The position numbers and the translations under genes were made by a program. This document shows positions 51,015 to 59,863 of a stretch of 64,000 nt of DNA, one piece after another. The stretch comes from Streptomyces olivochromogenes. GTDB lineage: Bacteria > Actinomycetota > Actinomycetes > Streptomycetales > Streptomycetaceae. How positions within the stretch are numbered: position 1 is the stretch's first letter; the number at the start of each line of letters is the position of its first letter. The notes under the pieces are model-generated. The model did not search any database. It saw only the letters and a program-made list of their open reading frames with translations, and was not told the DNA's origin. The DNA lies in assembly GCF_001514115.1 (NCBI RefSeq), contig NZ_KQ948459.1, positions 186,001-250,000 on the forward strand. The letters are read 5' to 3'.

Positions 51015-51190
51015 GGAGAAGCCCCGGCTGGACGGGGGAGACCAGCCGGGGCCGTATGTCGTGGCCGACGGAGGGCGGTCGCCTCGCGGCGGAACGCTCC
51101 ATGGGGCTTCAGCCGGACGATCGTCCCCATGGGCTGTAGGTGAGACCCGGGGACACTGTCCCCTCCGCAGCCACGTACTCATTAACGGCC
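51015..51190 (-). ncRNA. Candidate structured RNA with intrinsic terminator
   Basis: On the minus strand a closing stem pairs CGTGGC-TG-CGGAG with CTCCG-TCG-GCCACG. Inside are hairpins GGGAC-loop-GTCCC, CCATGGGG with CCCCATGG (18-base loop), and CGCC-GCGA-GGCG with a GNRA tetraloop. Eight bases later a terminator hairpin (listed separately) ends in TTCTCCTT. It lies 125 bp upstream of the mycothiol-enzyme gene, so it may be a leader (riboswitch-like) or a free small RNA. I could not assign it to a known family. Confidence 0.55.
51021..51052 (-). terminator. Intrinsic terminator of the structured RNA
   Basis: GCCCCGGCTGG and CCAGCCGGGGC are perfect 11-bp arms around a 10-base loop, followed on the minus strand by TTCTCCTT. 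Between MFS and mycothiol-enzyme genes. Confidence 0.8.
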
Positions 51191-51290
51191 GGTCCCCCAG
51201 GGTTGTTCCCGCCCGGTCCCGTCGCCCGCTGTGAGCTGGGGCACGCCCGTCCGCGGGGGGCATCCGTCAGGGCCCAGGGGCGACGAGTCG

Positions 51291-52496
51291 TCAGCTCACG
51301 GCCGCCCGGCGCGTCCCGAACCCGATGAGCGCGGCCAGCGCCGCCAGTACCGTCACGCTGGTGAGGGCGATGGGCAGCGAGAACCAGTCGGCCATGAACC
51401 CGATCGCGGGCGGTCCCAGGAGCATGCCGCCGTAGCCGAGGGTCGAGGCGATGGCGACACCGCCGGGGCCGGCGAGGGAGCCCGCGCGTTCGACGGCGAC
51501 GGGGAAGATGTTGGCGAGCCCGAGCCCTGTGATCGCGAAGCCGAGCAGGGCCGCCCACACGGAGGGGGCGAGCGCGCCGAGCAGCATGCCGGTGGCGGCC
51601 GTGGCGCCGCCGCCCACCAGCGTCCGTGTGCGGCCCAGCCGTTCCAGCAGCGTCGTACCGCCGGCCCGGCCGATGGTCATGGCGAGCGCGAAGCAGGAGT
51701 AGCCGGCGGCAGCGACGCCCGGGTGGGCCCGCAGGTCCTGTTCCAGGTGGAGGGCTCCCCAGTCGGCCAGGGCACCCTCGCCGTACGCGGTGCACAGGGC
51801 GATCAGGCCGAAGACGAACACCAGCCCCCGGGTGCGTGCGTCGAGGCGACGCGGGGCGCGCTCCTCGCGCGACTGTCCGCGCTCCGGGGGCGCCGGAGGC
51901 TCGTGACTCAGCAGGGTGCGTCCGGCGAGGGCGGTCACCAGCAGGCCGATCACGGTGAGCGCGGGCAGGTGCCGGGTGGGGGACAGGGAACCGGCCACCA
52001 GTGCGCCGAGCCCCGCGCCGATCATGCCGCCCAGGCTGAACGCCGCGTGGAAACTCGGCATGACCGGCCGCCGCAGCGCGGCCACCAGATCGACGGCGGC
52101 GCTGTTCATGGCGACGTTGATACCGCCGTACGCCGCCCCGAACACCAGCAGTACCAACCCCAGCGCGACTGCCGAGTGCGTCAGCGGGGGCAGGGCCACG
52201 CTCAGCGCCAGCAGGATGCCGCAGACGACGGTCACCGGATGGCTGCCGAAGCGGCGGCACAGCCGGCCGGTGAGCGTCATCGTGATCACCGCTCCGGCGG
52301 AGACGCCGAGCAGCGCGAGTCCCAGGGTGCTCGCCGAGGCGCCGGTCTGCTCCTTGATGGCCGGGATGCGGACGACCCACCCCGCGAAGACGAAGCCGTC
52401 GAGGGCGAAGAAGGCGGTGATGGCGATACGCAGGCGGGTGAGGTCGTCGGGGCCCCGCACGGCACTGTGCGACCGGGCTTTGTTTATTAGCGGCAC
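51291..52496 (-). CDS. MFS transporter (12 helices)
   Basis: A 401-residue permease of the YbjJ/sugar-efflux-like MFS group. Helices spread over the whole length; GRLCRRFGSHPVTVV is a motif-A equivalent and the mid-loop is Pro/Arg-rich. GTG start within an AT-rich stretch that also has arms CTTTGT and ACAAAG (52478-52500), perhaps its operator. An in-frame GTG 12 codons later is possible. Substrate unknown. Confidence 0.85.
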   Translation of the reverse strand: MPLINKARSHSAVRGPDDLTRLRIAITAFFALDGFVFAGWVVRIPAIKEQTGASASTLGLALLGVSAGAVITMTLTGRLCRRFGSHPVTVVCGILLALSVALPPLTHSAVALGLVLLVFGAAYGGINVAMNSAAVDLVAALRRPVMPSFHAAFSLGGMIGAGLGALVAGSLSPTRHLPALTVIGLLVTALAGRTLLSHEPPAPPERGQSREERAPRRLDARTRGLVFVFGLIALCTAYGEGALADWGALHLEQDLRAHPGVAAAGYSCFALAMTIGRAGGTTLLERLGRTRTLVGGGATAATGMLLGALAPSVWAALLGFAITGLGLANIFPVAVERAGSLAGPGGVAIASTLGYGGMLLGPPAIGFMADWFSLPIALTSVTVLAALAALIGFGTRRAAVS

Positions 52497-52552
52497 AAAG
52501 TCAGCGTAGGCGGCGGGCGGGGGTCGGGCAAGGAGCCTGTCGCGCCGAGCCG

Positions 52553-52939
52553 GTGACCGCCTCGCGCCGAGCCGGTGACCGCGGCGGGATCACGGTGCTC
52601 CGCTGGGGCGACGAGGCCCGGCCCGACTTCATCCGCGAGCACGCCATGACCGGGCGCCACCGCCTCGCCGACGGGCTCGGCGAACCGCACAGCGGCTCCG
52701 ACACCGCGGCGCCGCGCACCACCGCCGAGGATCACGGCGACCACTTCCTTGGACCGCAGACCGTCGCCCTTGGACCGCAGACCGTCGGCCTTGTGCGGCA
52801 GACCGTCGGCGTCCACCCGGGCACACGCAAGGCGGAACCGCGCGACGCCCTCGCCTGCGCCGGGGTGTGGCGCGTGGTGTGGCCCGGCCGGGTCGGCGGC
52901 AGGCCATCGGGCCTCTCCCACGACGGCTTTCACCCCTAG
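52553..52939 (+). CDS. Uncertain small reading frame with internal repeats
   Basis: A 128-residue frame with coding-like third-position GC, but no recognisable family. It begins in the second of two 22-bp direct repeats (52540-52583) and contains a 21-bp unit three times, translating LGPQTVA, LGPQTVG, LVRQTVG. No good ribosome site. It could be a gene fragment or simply repeat-rich intergenic DNA. The reverse strand is also open. Confidence 0.25.
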   Translation: MTASRRAGDRGGITVLRWGDEARPDFIREHAMTGRHRLADGLGEPHSGSDTAAPRTTAEDHGDHFLGPQTVALGPQTVGLVRQTVGVHPGTRKAEPRDALACAGVWRVVWPGRVGGRPSGLSHDGFHP

Positions 52940-53244
52940 CGGCGCCTCATGCGCCGGCTGAACGAGGAGTGAATCGGCCTCCGATCCGCTGTCGGGCCCG
53001 GGCGCCGGACGGCCTGGTCGGGCACGGGCAAGCCAATTCCCACTCTTCCGTTACGACAGACACCCTTGACAGCTTGCGTACTGATTCGCGACGTTTGAGC
53101 CTCGCGGAACAGTTCGAGACGCGTCATGGGGGAATGGGGGGCGGTCGGCCGTGCGATCGATGAACAACGATCCTCACGCCTTAGGCGGCCGCGCCGCGAA
53201 CGGTACGTCCCTCGCGGAGCCCGCGGAAGGGCGGTTGATCTGAG
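52940..53244. other. 305-bp intergenic region upstream of the CelD-like gene
   Basis: No gene is seen. A consensus -35 TTGACA lies at 53066-53071; the -10 partner is weak. It may hold the promoter of the acetyltransferase gene. Confidence 0.45.
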
Positions 53245-54360
53245 GTGGAGATCACGATCCACAGACCGGAGGAGCTGGGCAGTTCGCTCCTCCTGGCCTG
53301 GCATCGGGTGATGGACGAGTCGCCCGACTACGCCAACCCGTTCCTGGCCCCGGAGTTCGCGGCGGGGATCGACAGGTACCGAGGCGGGGCGCACGTGGCG
53401 GTCCTCCACGAGAGAGGGGAGCCCGTCGGCTTCTTCCCGTACGAGCGCAACTCCCTGGGCGTCGGCCGGGCCATCGGTCTCGGTCTCTCCGACTGTCAGG
53501 CCCTGGTGCACCGCCCCGGGGTCACCTGGGACACGCAGGAACTGCTGCGGGCCTGCGGGTTGTCCGTCTTCGAGTTCGACCACCTCGTCGAGGAGCAGAA
53601 ACCCTTCGGCAGACATGTCACCGGGACGTTCGCCTCACCGGCGATAGACCTGAAGGTCGGCGAGGGCACCTACGCCGAGTGGCTGCGCGGCGCCTACCCG
53701 GGACTGGCCAAGACGACGCTGAAGAAGGAACGCCGCCTGGGACGCGACCTGGGCGAGATGCGCTTCGTCTACGACGAGCGCGACCCGCGGGTGCTGCGCA
53801 CCCTCATGCGCTGGAAGTCCGCCCAGTACCGCAGGACGGGACGGATGGACCGGTTCGCGCGGCCCTGGATCGTGGACCTGGTGGACCATCTCTTCCGGGT
53901 CCGTGAGGAGCACTTCAACGGCGTGCTGTCCGTGCTGTACGCCGGTGACCGGCCGGTGGCCGCACACTTCGGACCGACCTCGCGCACCCTGTTCGCCGCC
54001 TGGTTCACCGCGTACGACCCCGAACTCCGCTACTACTCGCCCGGGTTGATCATGCACCTCCGGATGGCCGAGGCCGCCGGGCGGGAGGGCGTGCGGCTCA
54101 TGGACCTGGGCCGTGGCGACAAGGAGTGGAAGGACTGGCTCAAGACCCGGGAGCTGCGCGTGGGCGAAGGGTTCGCGACCCGCCCCCACCCGATGGCCAC
54201 GGCGCACCGGCTCTGGCGCAGGCCGGTGCGCGGCCTGCGCAACACGGTCCTGGCCCATCCCAGGCTGCGGGATCCGGCCGACCGGCTGCTGAAGACGGTC
54301 GGCACGCTGCGTACTTCGGGCCGGCCGGACTCCGGCGCGGCAGGCCCCCGCGCCCGCTGA
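53245..54360 (+). CDS. GNAT-family acetyltransferase, CelD/BcsL-like
   Basis: A 371-residue protein with the double-GNAT layout of CelD (cellulose biosynthesis) and FemAB-related proteins. Patterns are FFPYERNSLGVGRAIG, LKKERRLGRDLGEMRF, and LMDLGRGDKEWKDWLKTRE near the end, where acetyl-CoA binding and GNAT closing residues are expected. It would acylate a polysaccharide or cell-surface precursor. GTG start with TGAG upstream. No polysaccharide genes surround it, so it is a lone copy. Confidence 0.8.
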   Translation: MEITIHRPEELGSSLLLAWHRVMDESPDYANPFLAPEFAAGIDRYRGGAHVAVLHERGEPVGFFPYERNSLGVGRAIGLGLSDCQALVHRPGVTWDTQELLRACGLSVFEFDHLVEEQKPFGRHVTGTFASPAIDLKVGEGTYAEWLRGAYPGLAKTTLKKERRLGRDLGEMRFVYDERDPRVLRTLMRWKSAQYRRTGRMDRFARPWIVDLVDHLFRVREEHFNGVLSVLYAGDRPVAAHFGPTSRTLFAAWFTAYDPELRYYSPGLIMHLRMAEAAGREGVRLMDLGRGDKEWKDWLKTRELRVGEGFATRPHPMATAHRLWRRPVRGLRNTVLAHPRLRDPADRLLKTVGTLRTSGRPDSGAAGPRAR

Positions 54361-54611
54361 GCCGGCTTCTCCACCGACGGTCCGGGTGGCCGTGCGGCAG
54401 CGATGGCATCGGTGGGCGCGTCCACCCGGAGGGTTTCCGGGTGGTGTCGCGTGGCTGGGAGTGGCATGGGCGACGTGGTGGGTAATCTCGCGCTCCGACC
54501 GGCGGCATCGCTGCGGGCGGACCCAGGAGAAGACCCATCACCGAACCGAAGCCCGTACAGGCGGAGCCCGCCCCGGGAGATCAGCCCCGCGAGGCCGAGC
54601 AGCTGAGGGAC

Positions 54612-55916
54612 ATGCTGCGGCAGCCCGCGTACCGGCGGACGTTGCTGTTCTGCGGCCTGATCGGGATCCCGGTGTCGTTGGTCGCGTTCTGGTTCCTCGT
54701 CCTGCTGCACGAGCTGGAACGCCTGATCTGGGTGGACTGGCCGCACCATCTCGGGTGGTCGAATCCGCCGTGGTGGTGGCCGTTGCCGCCGGCTCTGCTG
54801 TCGGGTGCGGTCGTCGCCCTGGTCGTCCTGCGGTTTCCCGGCCGGGGCGGACACATCCCGGCGGGGGGCCTGCAGCCCGGAGGCGCGTCGAAGGACGCCG
54901 TTCCCGGCGTGGTCCTCGCCGCGCTGGCGAGTCTGCCGCTGGGAGCCGTGCTCGGGCCCGAGGCGCCGCTGATCGCTCTGGGCGGCGGTCTGGCGCTGCT
55001 GTTCCGGGATCTCGTACGCGTTCCCGCGACCGAGGCGAACACGGCGTTGCTCGGTGCCGCGGGCGCCGCGTCGGCCATCTCCGTGATCTTCGGAAGTCCG
55101 CTGGTGGCGGCCGTGCTCCTGATGGAGGTGTCCGGAGTGGGCGGGCCGCAGCTGTTCGCGGTGATGCTCCCCGTCCTGCTGGCCGGCGGAATCGGCGCCA
55201 TCGTGTTCACCGGCTTCGGAGACTGGACCGGACTGAAGACCGGGAGCCTGGAGATCGGACTGCCCGCGCCCTCCGTCCTCGATGCCGGGGACGTGGTGTG
55301 GTCGGTACTCATGGCGGTCGTCATCGGGGCGGCCATCCACTGGATCCTCGCGGGCGGACGGATCGCGGCGCGCCTCGTGATCGCGCGGCCGTTGCGCAAC
55401 ACGGTGCTCTGCGCACTCGGCGCGGCCCTCTGCGCGGCGCTCTACGCGGTCCTCACCGGCCGTTCGCCGTCCGACGTCGCCCTGTCGGGGCAGTCCATCC
55501 TGGGACAGCTCGCCACCGACCCGCACGCCTGGTCGGTCGGCAGCCTGGTGGCGGTCCTGGTGTTCAAGGGCGTCGCGTACGCGCTCTGCCTGGGCAGCCT
55601 GCGCGGCGGTCCGGTGTTCCCCGCGCTGTTCCTGGGCGGCGCGATGGGCGCCCTGCTCGCGCCGCTGCCGGGGCTCGGCGTCGTGCCCGGCGTGGCGGCG
55701 GGCATGGCGGCCTCGTCCGCCGCCGCGCTCCGGCTGCCGGTCAGCTGTGTGGTGCTGGTCGTGCTGATGGTGGGCAACTCGGGCACGGTGCCGGTGATCG
55801 TGCTCGCCGCCGTGGTGTCCTTCGTGACCACCGAACTGCTGTCGCAGGGGCCGGGAATCCCGGTGTTCAGCGATGGAGCGCGTCGAGCGCCTCGTCCAGT
55901 GTCGTCGCGGCCATGA
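54612..55916 (+). CDS. ClC-type chloride channel/antiporter
   Basis: A 434-residue membrane protein of the voltage-gated chloride channel family. Selectivity patterns are LGPEAPLIALGGG, GSPLVAAVLLMEVSG and GGPVFPALFLGGAMG (the latter like the third Cl-binding loop). The chosen ATG has no ribosome site; a perfect AGGAG seven bases before an in-frame ATC at 54537 suggests a longer N-terminus (25 more residues). The 3' end overlaps the convergent GH15 gene by 50 bp. Confidence 0.87.
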   Translation: MLRQPAYRRTLLFCGLIGIPVSLVAFWFLVLLHELERLIWVDWPHHLGWSNPPWWWPLPPALLSGAVVALVVLRFPGRGGHIPAGGLQPGGASKDAVPGVVLAALASLPLGAVLGPEAPLIALGGGLALLFRDLVRVPATEANTALLGAAGAASAISVIFGSPLVAAVLLMEVSGVGGPQLFAVMLPVLLAGGIGAIVFTGFGDWTGLKTGSLEIGLPAPSVLDAGDVVWSVLMAVVIGAAIHWILAGGRIAARLVIARPLRNTVLCALGAALCAALYAVLTGRSPSDVALSGQSILGQLATDPHAWSVGSLVAVLVFKGVAYALCLGSLRGGPVFPALFLGGAMGALLAPLPGLGVVPGVAAGMAASSAAALRLPVSCVVLVVLMVGNSGTVPVIVLAAVVSFVTTELLSQGPGIPVFSDGARRAPRPVSSRP

Positions 55917-57699
55917 TCAGCGAGAGATGGGTGAAGGCCTGCGGGAAGTTGCCCAGTTGCTCCCCACTGGGACCGATCTCCTCGGCGAACAGGCCGACGT
56001 GGTTCGCGTACGTCTGCATCTTCTCGAAGGCATAGCGGGCCTGGGGCAGGCGCCCCGCGCGGGCGAGGGCGTCGACGTACAGGAAGGTGCACAGACTGAA
56101 GGTTCCCTCGGAGCCGCGCAGTCCGTCGGGCGAGGCCCCGGGGTCGTAGCGGTAGACCAGGCTGTCGGAGACGAGGACGCGGTCCATGGCGTCGAGGGTG
56201 TTGAGCCAGCCGGGGCTGCGGGGGGCCAGGAATCCGACCCGGGGGACGAGCAGCAGCGAGGCGTCCAGGACGTCGCCGCCGTAGTACTGGACGAGGGCCT
56301 GCTCCTTGTCGTTCCAGCCGCGCTCCATGACCTGTTCGAGGATCGCGTCCCGGGCCCGGGTCCAGCGCACGGTGTCGGCCGGCCTGCTGAACGCGTGCGC
56401 CAGCTTCAGGCCGCGGTCGAACGCGGCCCAGCACATCACCCGGCTGTAGGTGAAGTCCTTGCGTCCGCCCCGGGTCTCCCAGATGCCCTCGTCGGGCCGG
56501 TCCCAGGAGTCGGCGAGCCAGTCGAGGGTGGCGGCGAGCCCCTTCCAGCCGTGGTAGCCCGTCTGTTCGCCGACCTCGCGGCCCTCGGCCAGGGCGTAGA
56601 GGGCCTCGCCGTAGATGTCGAGCTGCAGTTGGTCACAGGCGGCGTTGCCGGCCCGGACCGGGTAGGAGCCGCGGTAGCCCTCGAAGTGCTCCAGGATCTC
56701 CTCCGTCAGATGGGGGTCGCCGTCGACCCGGTACATGATCTGGAGGGGTTCGTCGTCGGGGCCCTCGCGGGCGGCCAGGCGGTCGCCCAGCCAGCGGGTG
56801 AAGCGGGTGGCCTCCTCCACGAAGCCGAGGTCGAGCAGGGCCCGCACCGAGAGGGAGCCGTCCCGCACCCAGGTGTAGCGGTAGTCCCAGTTGCGCTCGC
56901 CGCCGACCTGCTCGGGCAGTCCCATGGTGGCGGCGGCGACCGGGGCGCCCGTGGGGGCGTAGGTGAGGAGTTTGAGGGTGATCGCGGAGCGGTGCACGAT
57001 GTCCGTCCAGCGGCCGTGGTAGCGCGAGGTGCGCACCCACTTCTGCCAGAAGTCGACGTTCTCCCAGAGGTCTTCGGTGATCCCTTCGACGGTGGGGGAC
57101 GGTGGCGCCTTCCCGTCCGGCGCGCAGACGGTGAACACCACGGCCGCCGTCTCCCCGGCGTTGAGGGTGATGGCCCCACGGACGTCCTGCCCGTCCCGTT
57201 CGAGCGGGATGGTGCCCTGGAGGTAGGCGGTCGTCCCGGGAGCCCGGAACGTCGCCGTCTCCTGCAGCGGTCTGTCGTGCGTCAGGTCGAGTTCATGGGC
57301 GGCCCGCGCGTAGTCGAACCGCGGCCGGCATTCGAGTGTGAAGCGCACGGTGCCGCGCACCGAGCGGACGACCCGCACCAGGCTGTGCCGGTCGGTCGCC
57401 GTCGGGCCCGGCTGGACCGGCATGTGGTCGACGATCTCGCCGACTCCGTCGGGTGACATGAAGCGGGTCACCACGATGGCGGTGTCCGGGTAGTAGAGCT
57501 GTCTCCAGGTGCCTTCGGGGTGTTCGGGTGCGAGGAGGAAGTAGCCGCCGCCGTCGTGGTCGAGCAGCGAGGCGAAGATGCTCGGTGAGTCGAAGCGCGG
57601 TGCGGCGAACCAGTCGATCACTCCCTGGGAGGAGACCAGGGCCGCGGTCTGAAGGTCCCCGACGAGCCCGTGGTCGGCGATGGGCGGGTAGCGATCCAT
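55867..57699 (-). CDS. GH15 family glycosidase (trehalase/glucoamylase-like)
   Basis: A 610-residue cytoplasmic enzyme. The N-terminal beta-sandwich (MDRYPPIADHGLVGDLQTAAL) is followed by an (alpha/alpha)6 barrel with GGERNWDYRYTWVRDGSL, the hallmark acid Glu-type stretch ADSWDRPDEGIWETRGG, and a C-terminal AEEIGPSG catalytic base region. Actinobacterial members act on trehalose or short alpha-glucans. The ATG after AAGGAG is preferred over an earlier start in another context. It is third in the GMC-DUF2252-GH15 operon. Confidence 0.88.
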   Translation of the reverse strand: MDRYPPIADHGLVGDLQTAALVSSQGVIDWFAAPRFDSPSIFASLLDHDGGGYFLLAPEHPEGTWRQLYYPDTAIVVTRFMSPDGVGEIVDHMPVQPGPTATDRHSLVRVVRSVRGTVRFTLECRPRFDYARAAHELDLTHDRPLQETATFRAPGTTAYLQGTIPLERDGQDVRGAITLNAGETAAVVFTVCAPDGKAPPSPTVEGITEDLWENVDFWQKWVRTSRYHGRWTDIVHRSAITLKLLTYAPTGAPVAAATMGLPEQVGGERNWDYRYTWVRDGSLSVRALLDLGFVEEATRFTRWLGDRLAAREGPDDEPLQIMYRVDGDPHLTEEILEHFEGYRGSYPVRAGNAACDQLQLDIYGEALYALAEGREVGEQTGYHGWKGLAATLDWLADSWDRPDEGIWETRGGRKDFTYSRVMCWAAFDRGLKLAHAFSRPADTVRWTRARDAILEQVMERGWNDKEQALVQYYGGDVLDASLLLVPRVGFLAPRSPGWLNTLDAMDRVLVSDSLVYRYDPGASPDGLRGSEGTFSLCTFLYVDALARAGRLPQARYAFEKMQTYANHVGLFAEEIGPSGEQLGNFPQAFTHLSLIMAATTLDEALDALHR

Positions 57700-57721
57700 G
57701 CTGCTCTCCTTGTCAGGCGTG

Positions 57722-59140
57722 TCAGGCGGTTTCAGCCTTGACCCGCCCGGAACGGACGGCGTCGACGAGCGCGCGGTGGTCCTGCTCGTTCTGGTCGGCA
57801 TAGCGCTCGGCGAACGTCACCAGCGCCCGGTCGAAGACCTCACCCCCGCCCAGGTAGGCGGCGATGGCGATCCGGTCCCCCGACCTCGCGTGCGCGCGGG
57901 CCAGCGTGGCACCGCACAGTTCACCGAAGGCCCGCATCCCGTCCGGCACCATCGACTCGGGCTCCGCGATGCCCTTCCAGTCCCGCAACTGCCGCACATA
58001 GAAGTCCCGTCGGCCGCCGTCGATGCCGTCAGCCCGAGCCCAGCCGAGGAAGATGTCGCTGGTGGCCTGCATGAGCCGCTGACCGCAGACCACGCGCTCG
58101 CCCTGCGTCGGGCAGCCGCTCGCCCCGGCGAACGGTGCGAGTACCGACTCGTCGGCCTCCTTGGCCTGCAGGAGCAGCGGATCCTGGTCGTCGCGGCCGA
58201 GCAGCAGAATGATCCAGCAGCGGGTGCCCACGCTGCCGACCCCGACCACCTTGCGGGCCACGTCGACCAGCCGGTACTGCTCCAGCAGCAGCCGGCGGTC
58301 CGACGGGAGGCTCTGACCGTACCGTTCGATCATCCGGCGGATCAGCTCCTCCATCGCGTCGCGTTCGACGTCCGGAAGCAGGTCCTGGAGTGGTGTGACC
58401 AGCGGGGGATCCGGGGCGATGCGGACCTTCCCGTCGACGACGTGGGTCAGCTTTTCGAAGGCCCGGAGGCTGTCGCGGGTGCGTGCCTTCGCCACCGACC
58501 GCGACCAGCGCTCGCGGGCCCGCGCGCTCGTCTCCGGGAAGACGTGGGTCCGCACCCAGTCCTCGTCGAACCGGGCGTACCACACGGGGAGATTGCCCAG
58601 CGCGGCGAAGCGCCGCTGCCACTCGCGGTACGACCGCACCGTGGACCGCACGACATCGGCCCGCTCCTTGGCGCTGAAGCCGTTCGCCCGGCCGGCGATG
58701 ACGAAACTCGTGGACAGCCGCTTGACGTCCCACTCCCACGGGCCGGGCAGCGTTTCGTCGAAGTCGTTGATGTCGAACATCATGCGGCGTTCGGGCGAGG
58801 CCAGCAGCCGGAAGTTCAGCAGGTGCGCGTCGCCGCACACCTGCGTGGTGATCCCGCTGCGGGGAGTGTCGGCGAGGTCGCCGGCCATGATGGCGGCGGC
58901 CCCCCGGTAGAAGCGGAACGGTGACTCGATCATCCTCCCGTAGCGGATCGGTACGAGATCGGGCACCCGGGTCGCGGACTGCGTCTCGATGACGTCCACG
59001 GGGTCGGGCCGCTTCTGAGCGGGAGTGAACTCGGCGTGACTGGAGCGGGGTACGGCGGCCCGGGCGGCCTTGCCGGTCTCGGCACGCTCGCGGGGCGTGC
59101 GGTGCGGGATGACGCCGTCGGCCGGGTGGCGCGAGGTCAT
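57722..59140 (-). CDS. DUF2252 family protein
   Basis: A 472-residue soluble protein of DUF2252, which has a protein-kinase-like fold (MFDINDFDETLPGPWEWDVKRL and CGDAHLLNF are conserved motifs, with HLLNF like a catalytic loop). Function unproven; phosphotransfer is an inference. ATG overlaps the GMC stop (ATGA), and it lies 22 bp upstream of the GH15 start, so the three genes form one operon. A common combination in actinomycetes. Confidence 0.87.
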   Translation of the reverse strand: MTSRHPADGVIPHRTPRERAETGKAARAAVPRSSHAEFTPAQKRPDPVDVIETQSATRVPDLVPIRYGRMIESPFRFYRGAAAIMAGDLADTPRSGITTQVCGDAHLLNFRLLASPERRMMFDINDFDETLPGPWEWDVKRLSTSFVIAGRANGFSAKERADVVRSTVRSYREWQRRFAALGNLPVWYARFDEDWVRTHVFPETSARARERWSRSVAKARTRDSLRAFEKLTHVVDGKVRIAPDPPLVTPLQDLLPDVERDAMEELIRRMIERYGQSLPSDRRLLLEQYRLVDVARKVVGVGSVGTRCWIILLLGRDDQDPLLLQAKEADESVLAPFAGASGCPTQGERVVCGQRLMQATSDIFLGWARADGIDGGRRDFYVRQLRDWKGIAEPESMVPDGMRAFGELCGATLARAHARSGDRIAIAAYLGGGEVFDRALVTFAERYADQNEQDHRALVDAVRSGRVKAETA

Positions 59141-59781
59141 CGCGGTCGGTCCGCGATGCGCTCACCGACACGCAGGGCGTCGGTGATGGCCGTCAGCGAC
59201 GGGTTGACCGTTCCGATGCTCGGGAAGAAGCTCGGGTCGACGACGTACAGGTTGTCGAGGTCGTGGGCCTTGCAGTCCACGTCGAGGGCGGAGTCGGCGG
59301 GGTCGCGGCCGAAGCGGACGGTGCCCGCCTGATGCGCCGTGGCGCCGATGGGCATGCCCTTGTGCAGGTAGATGCTCCGCGACAGGAGATGGTCTTCGTA
59401 CATGCCCAAGTGGCCGCGCATGCCCCGCAGTTCGTGCCGCGGGTGGTTCGGTCCTGCGATGTTGTTCTTCTCGTCGAGGGTCAGGTGGATGCCGCCGTCC
59501 CGGTCCAGCGTGACGCGGTTGTCGGGGGTGTTGCCGCCCACGTAGTAATTGACCTCGGGCGGGAACTGGTTTCCGTGTTTGTCGAACCAGGATTCCGGCG
59601 CGCGGTATTTCCCTTTGACGAAGACGGCGGTGGAATACCGGTTGTCGCGTTCACGAGGAAGACAGTCCCCGCGTGCGAGAAGGAGGATCCGCTTTCCCGT
59701 GGGCGCGAGCCGGTGGGCGATCGTGCCGCCGCCCGCACCGGTGCCGACCACGATGACGTCGTAGTGCTGTGCGTCGGTCAT
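59137..59781 (-). CDS. GMC oxidoreductase with its middle deleted
   Basis: A 214-residue in-frame protein. Residues 1-40 are the GMC FAD fold (DVIVVGTGAGGGTIAHRL), then YYVGGNT, which normally precedes about 270 residues of substrate and FAD contacts. Directly after it comes the GMC C-terminal domain (NRVTLDRDGG, TAHQAGTVRFG, LYVVDPSFFPSIGTVNPSL). Full-length relatives exceed 500 residues, so an internal deletion has occurred without a frameshift. It probably cannot fold as an active oxidase. It still overlaps and may be needed to translate DUF2252. Confidence 0.78.
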   Translation of the reverse strand: MTDAQHYDVIVVGTGAGGGTIAHRLAPTGKRILLLARGDCLPRERDNRYSTAVFVKGKYRAPESWFDKHGNQFPPEVNYYVGGNTPDNRVTLDRDGGIHLTLDEKNNIAGPNHPRHELRGMRGHLGMYEDHLLSRSIYLHKGMPIGATAHQAGTVRFGRDPADSALDVDCKAHDLDNLYVVDPSFFPSIGTVNPSLTAITDALRVGERIADRPR

Positions 59782-59863
59782 GCGGGCCACCGTCCCCACT
59801 GCCCCCGTGGGCATCTGCCCCGAAACCCAAGGTATCCCTGGGGGATATTTCCGGCGAGTTGGC

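Noticed and set aside
50977..51234. Plus-strand protein over the structured RNA region
   Set aside because: No homology or ribosome site; base pairing and terminator on the minus strand explain the sequence better.
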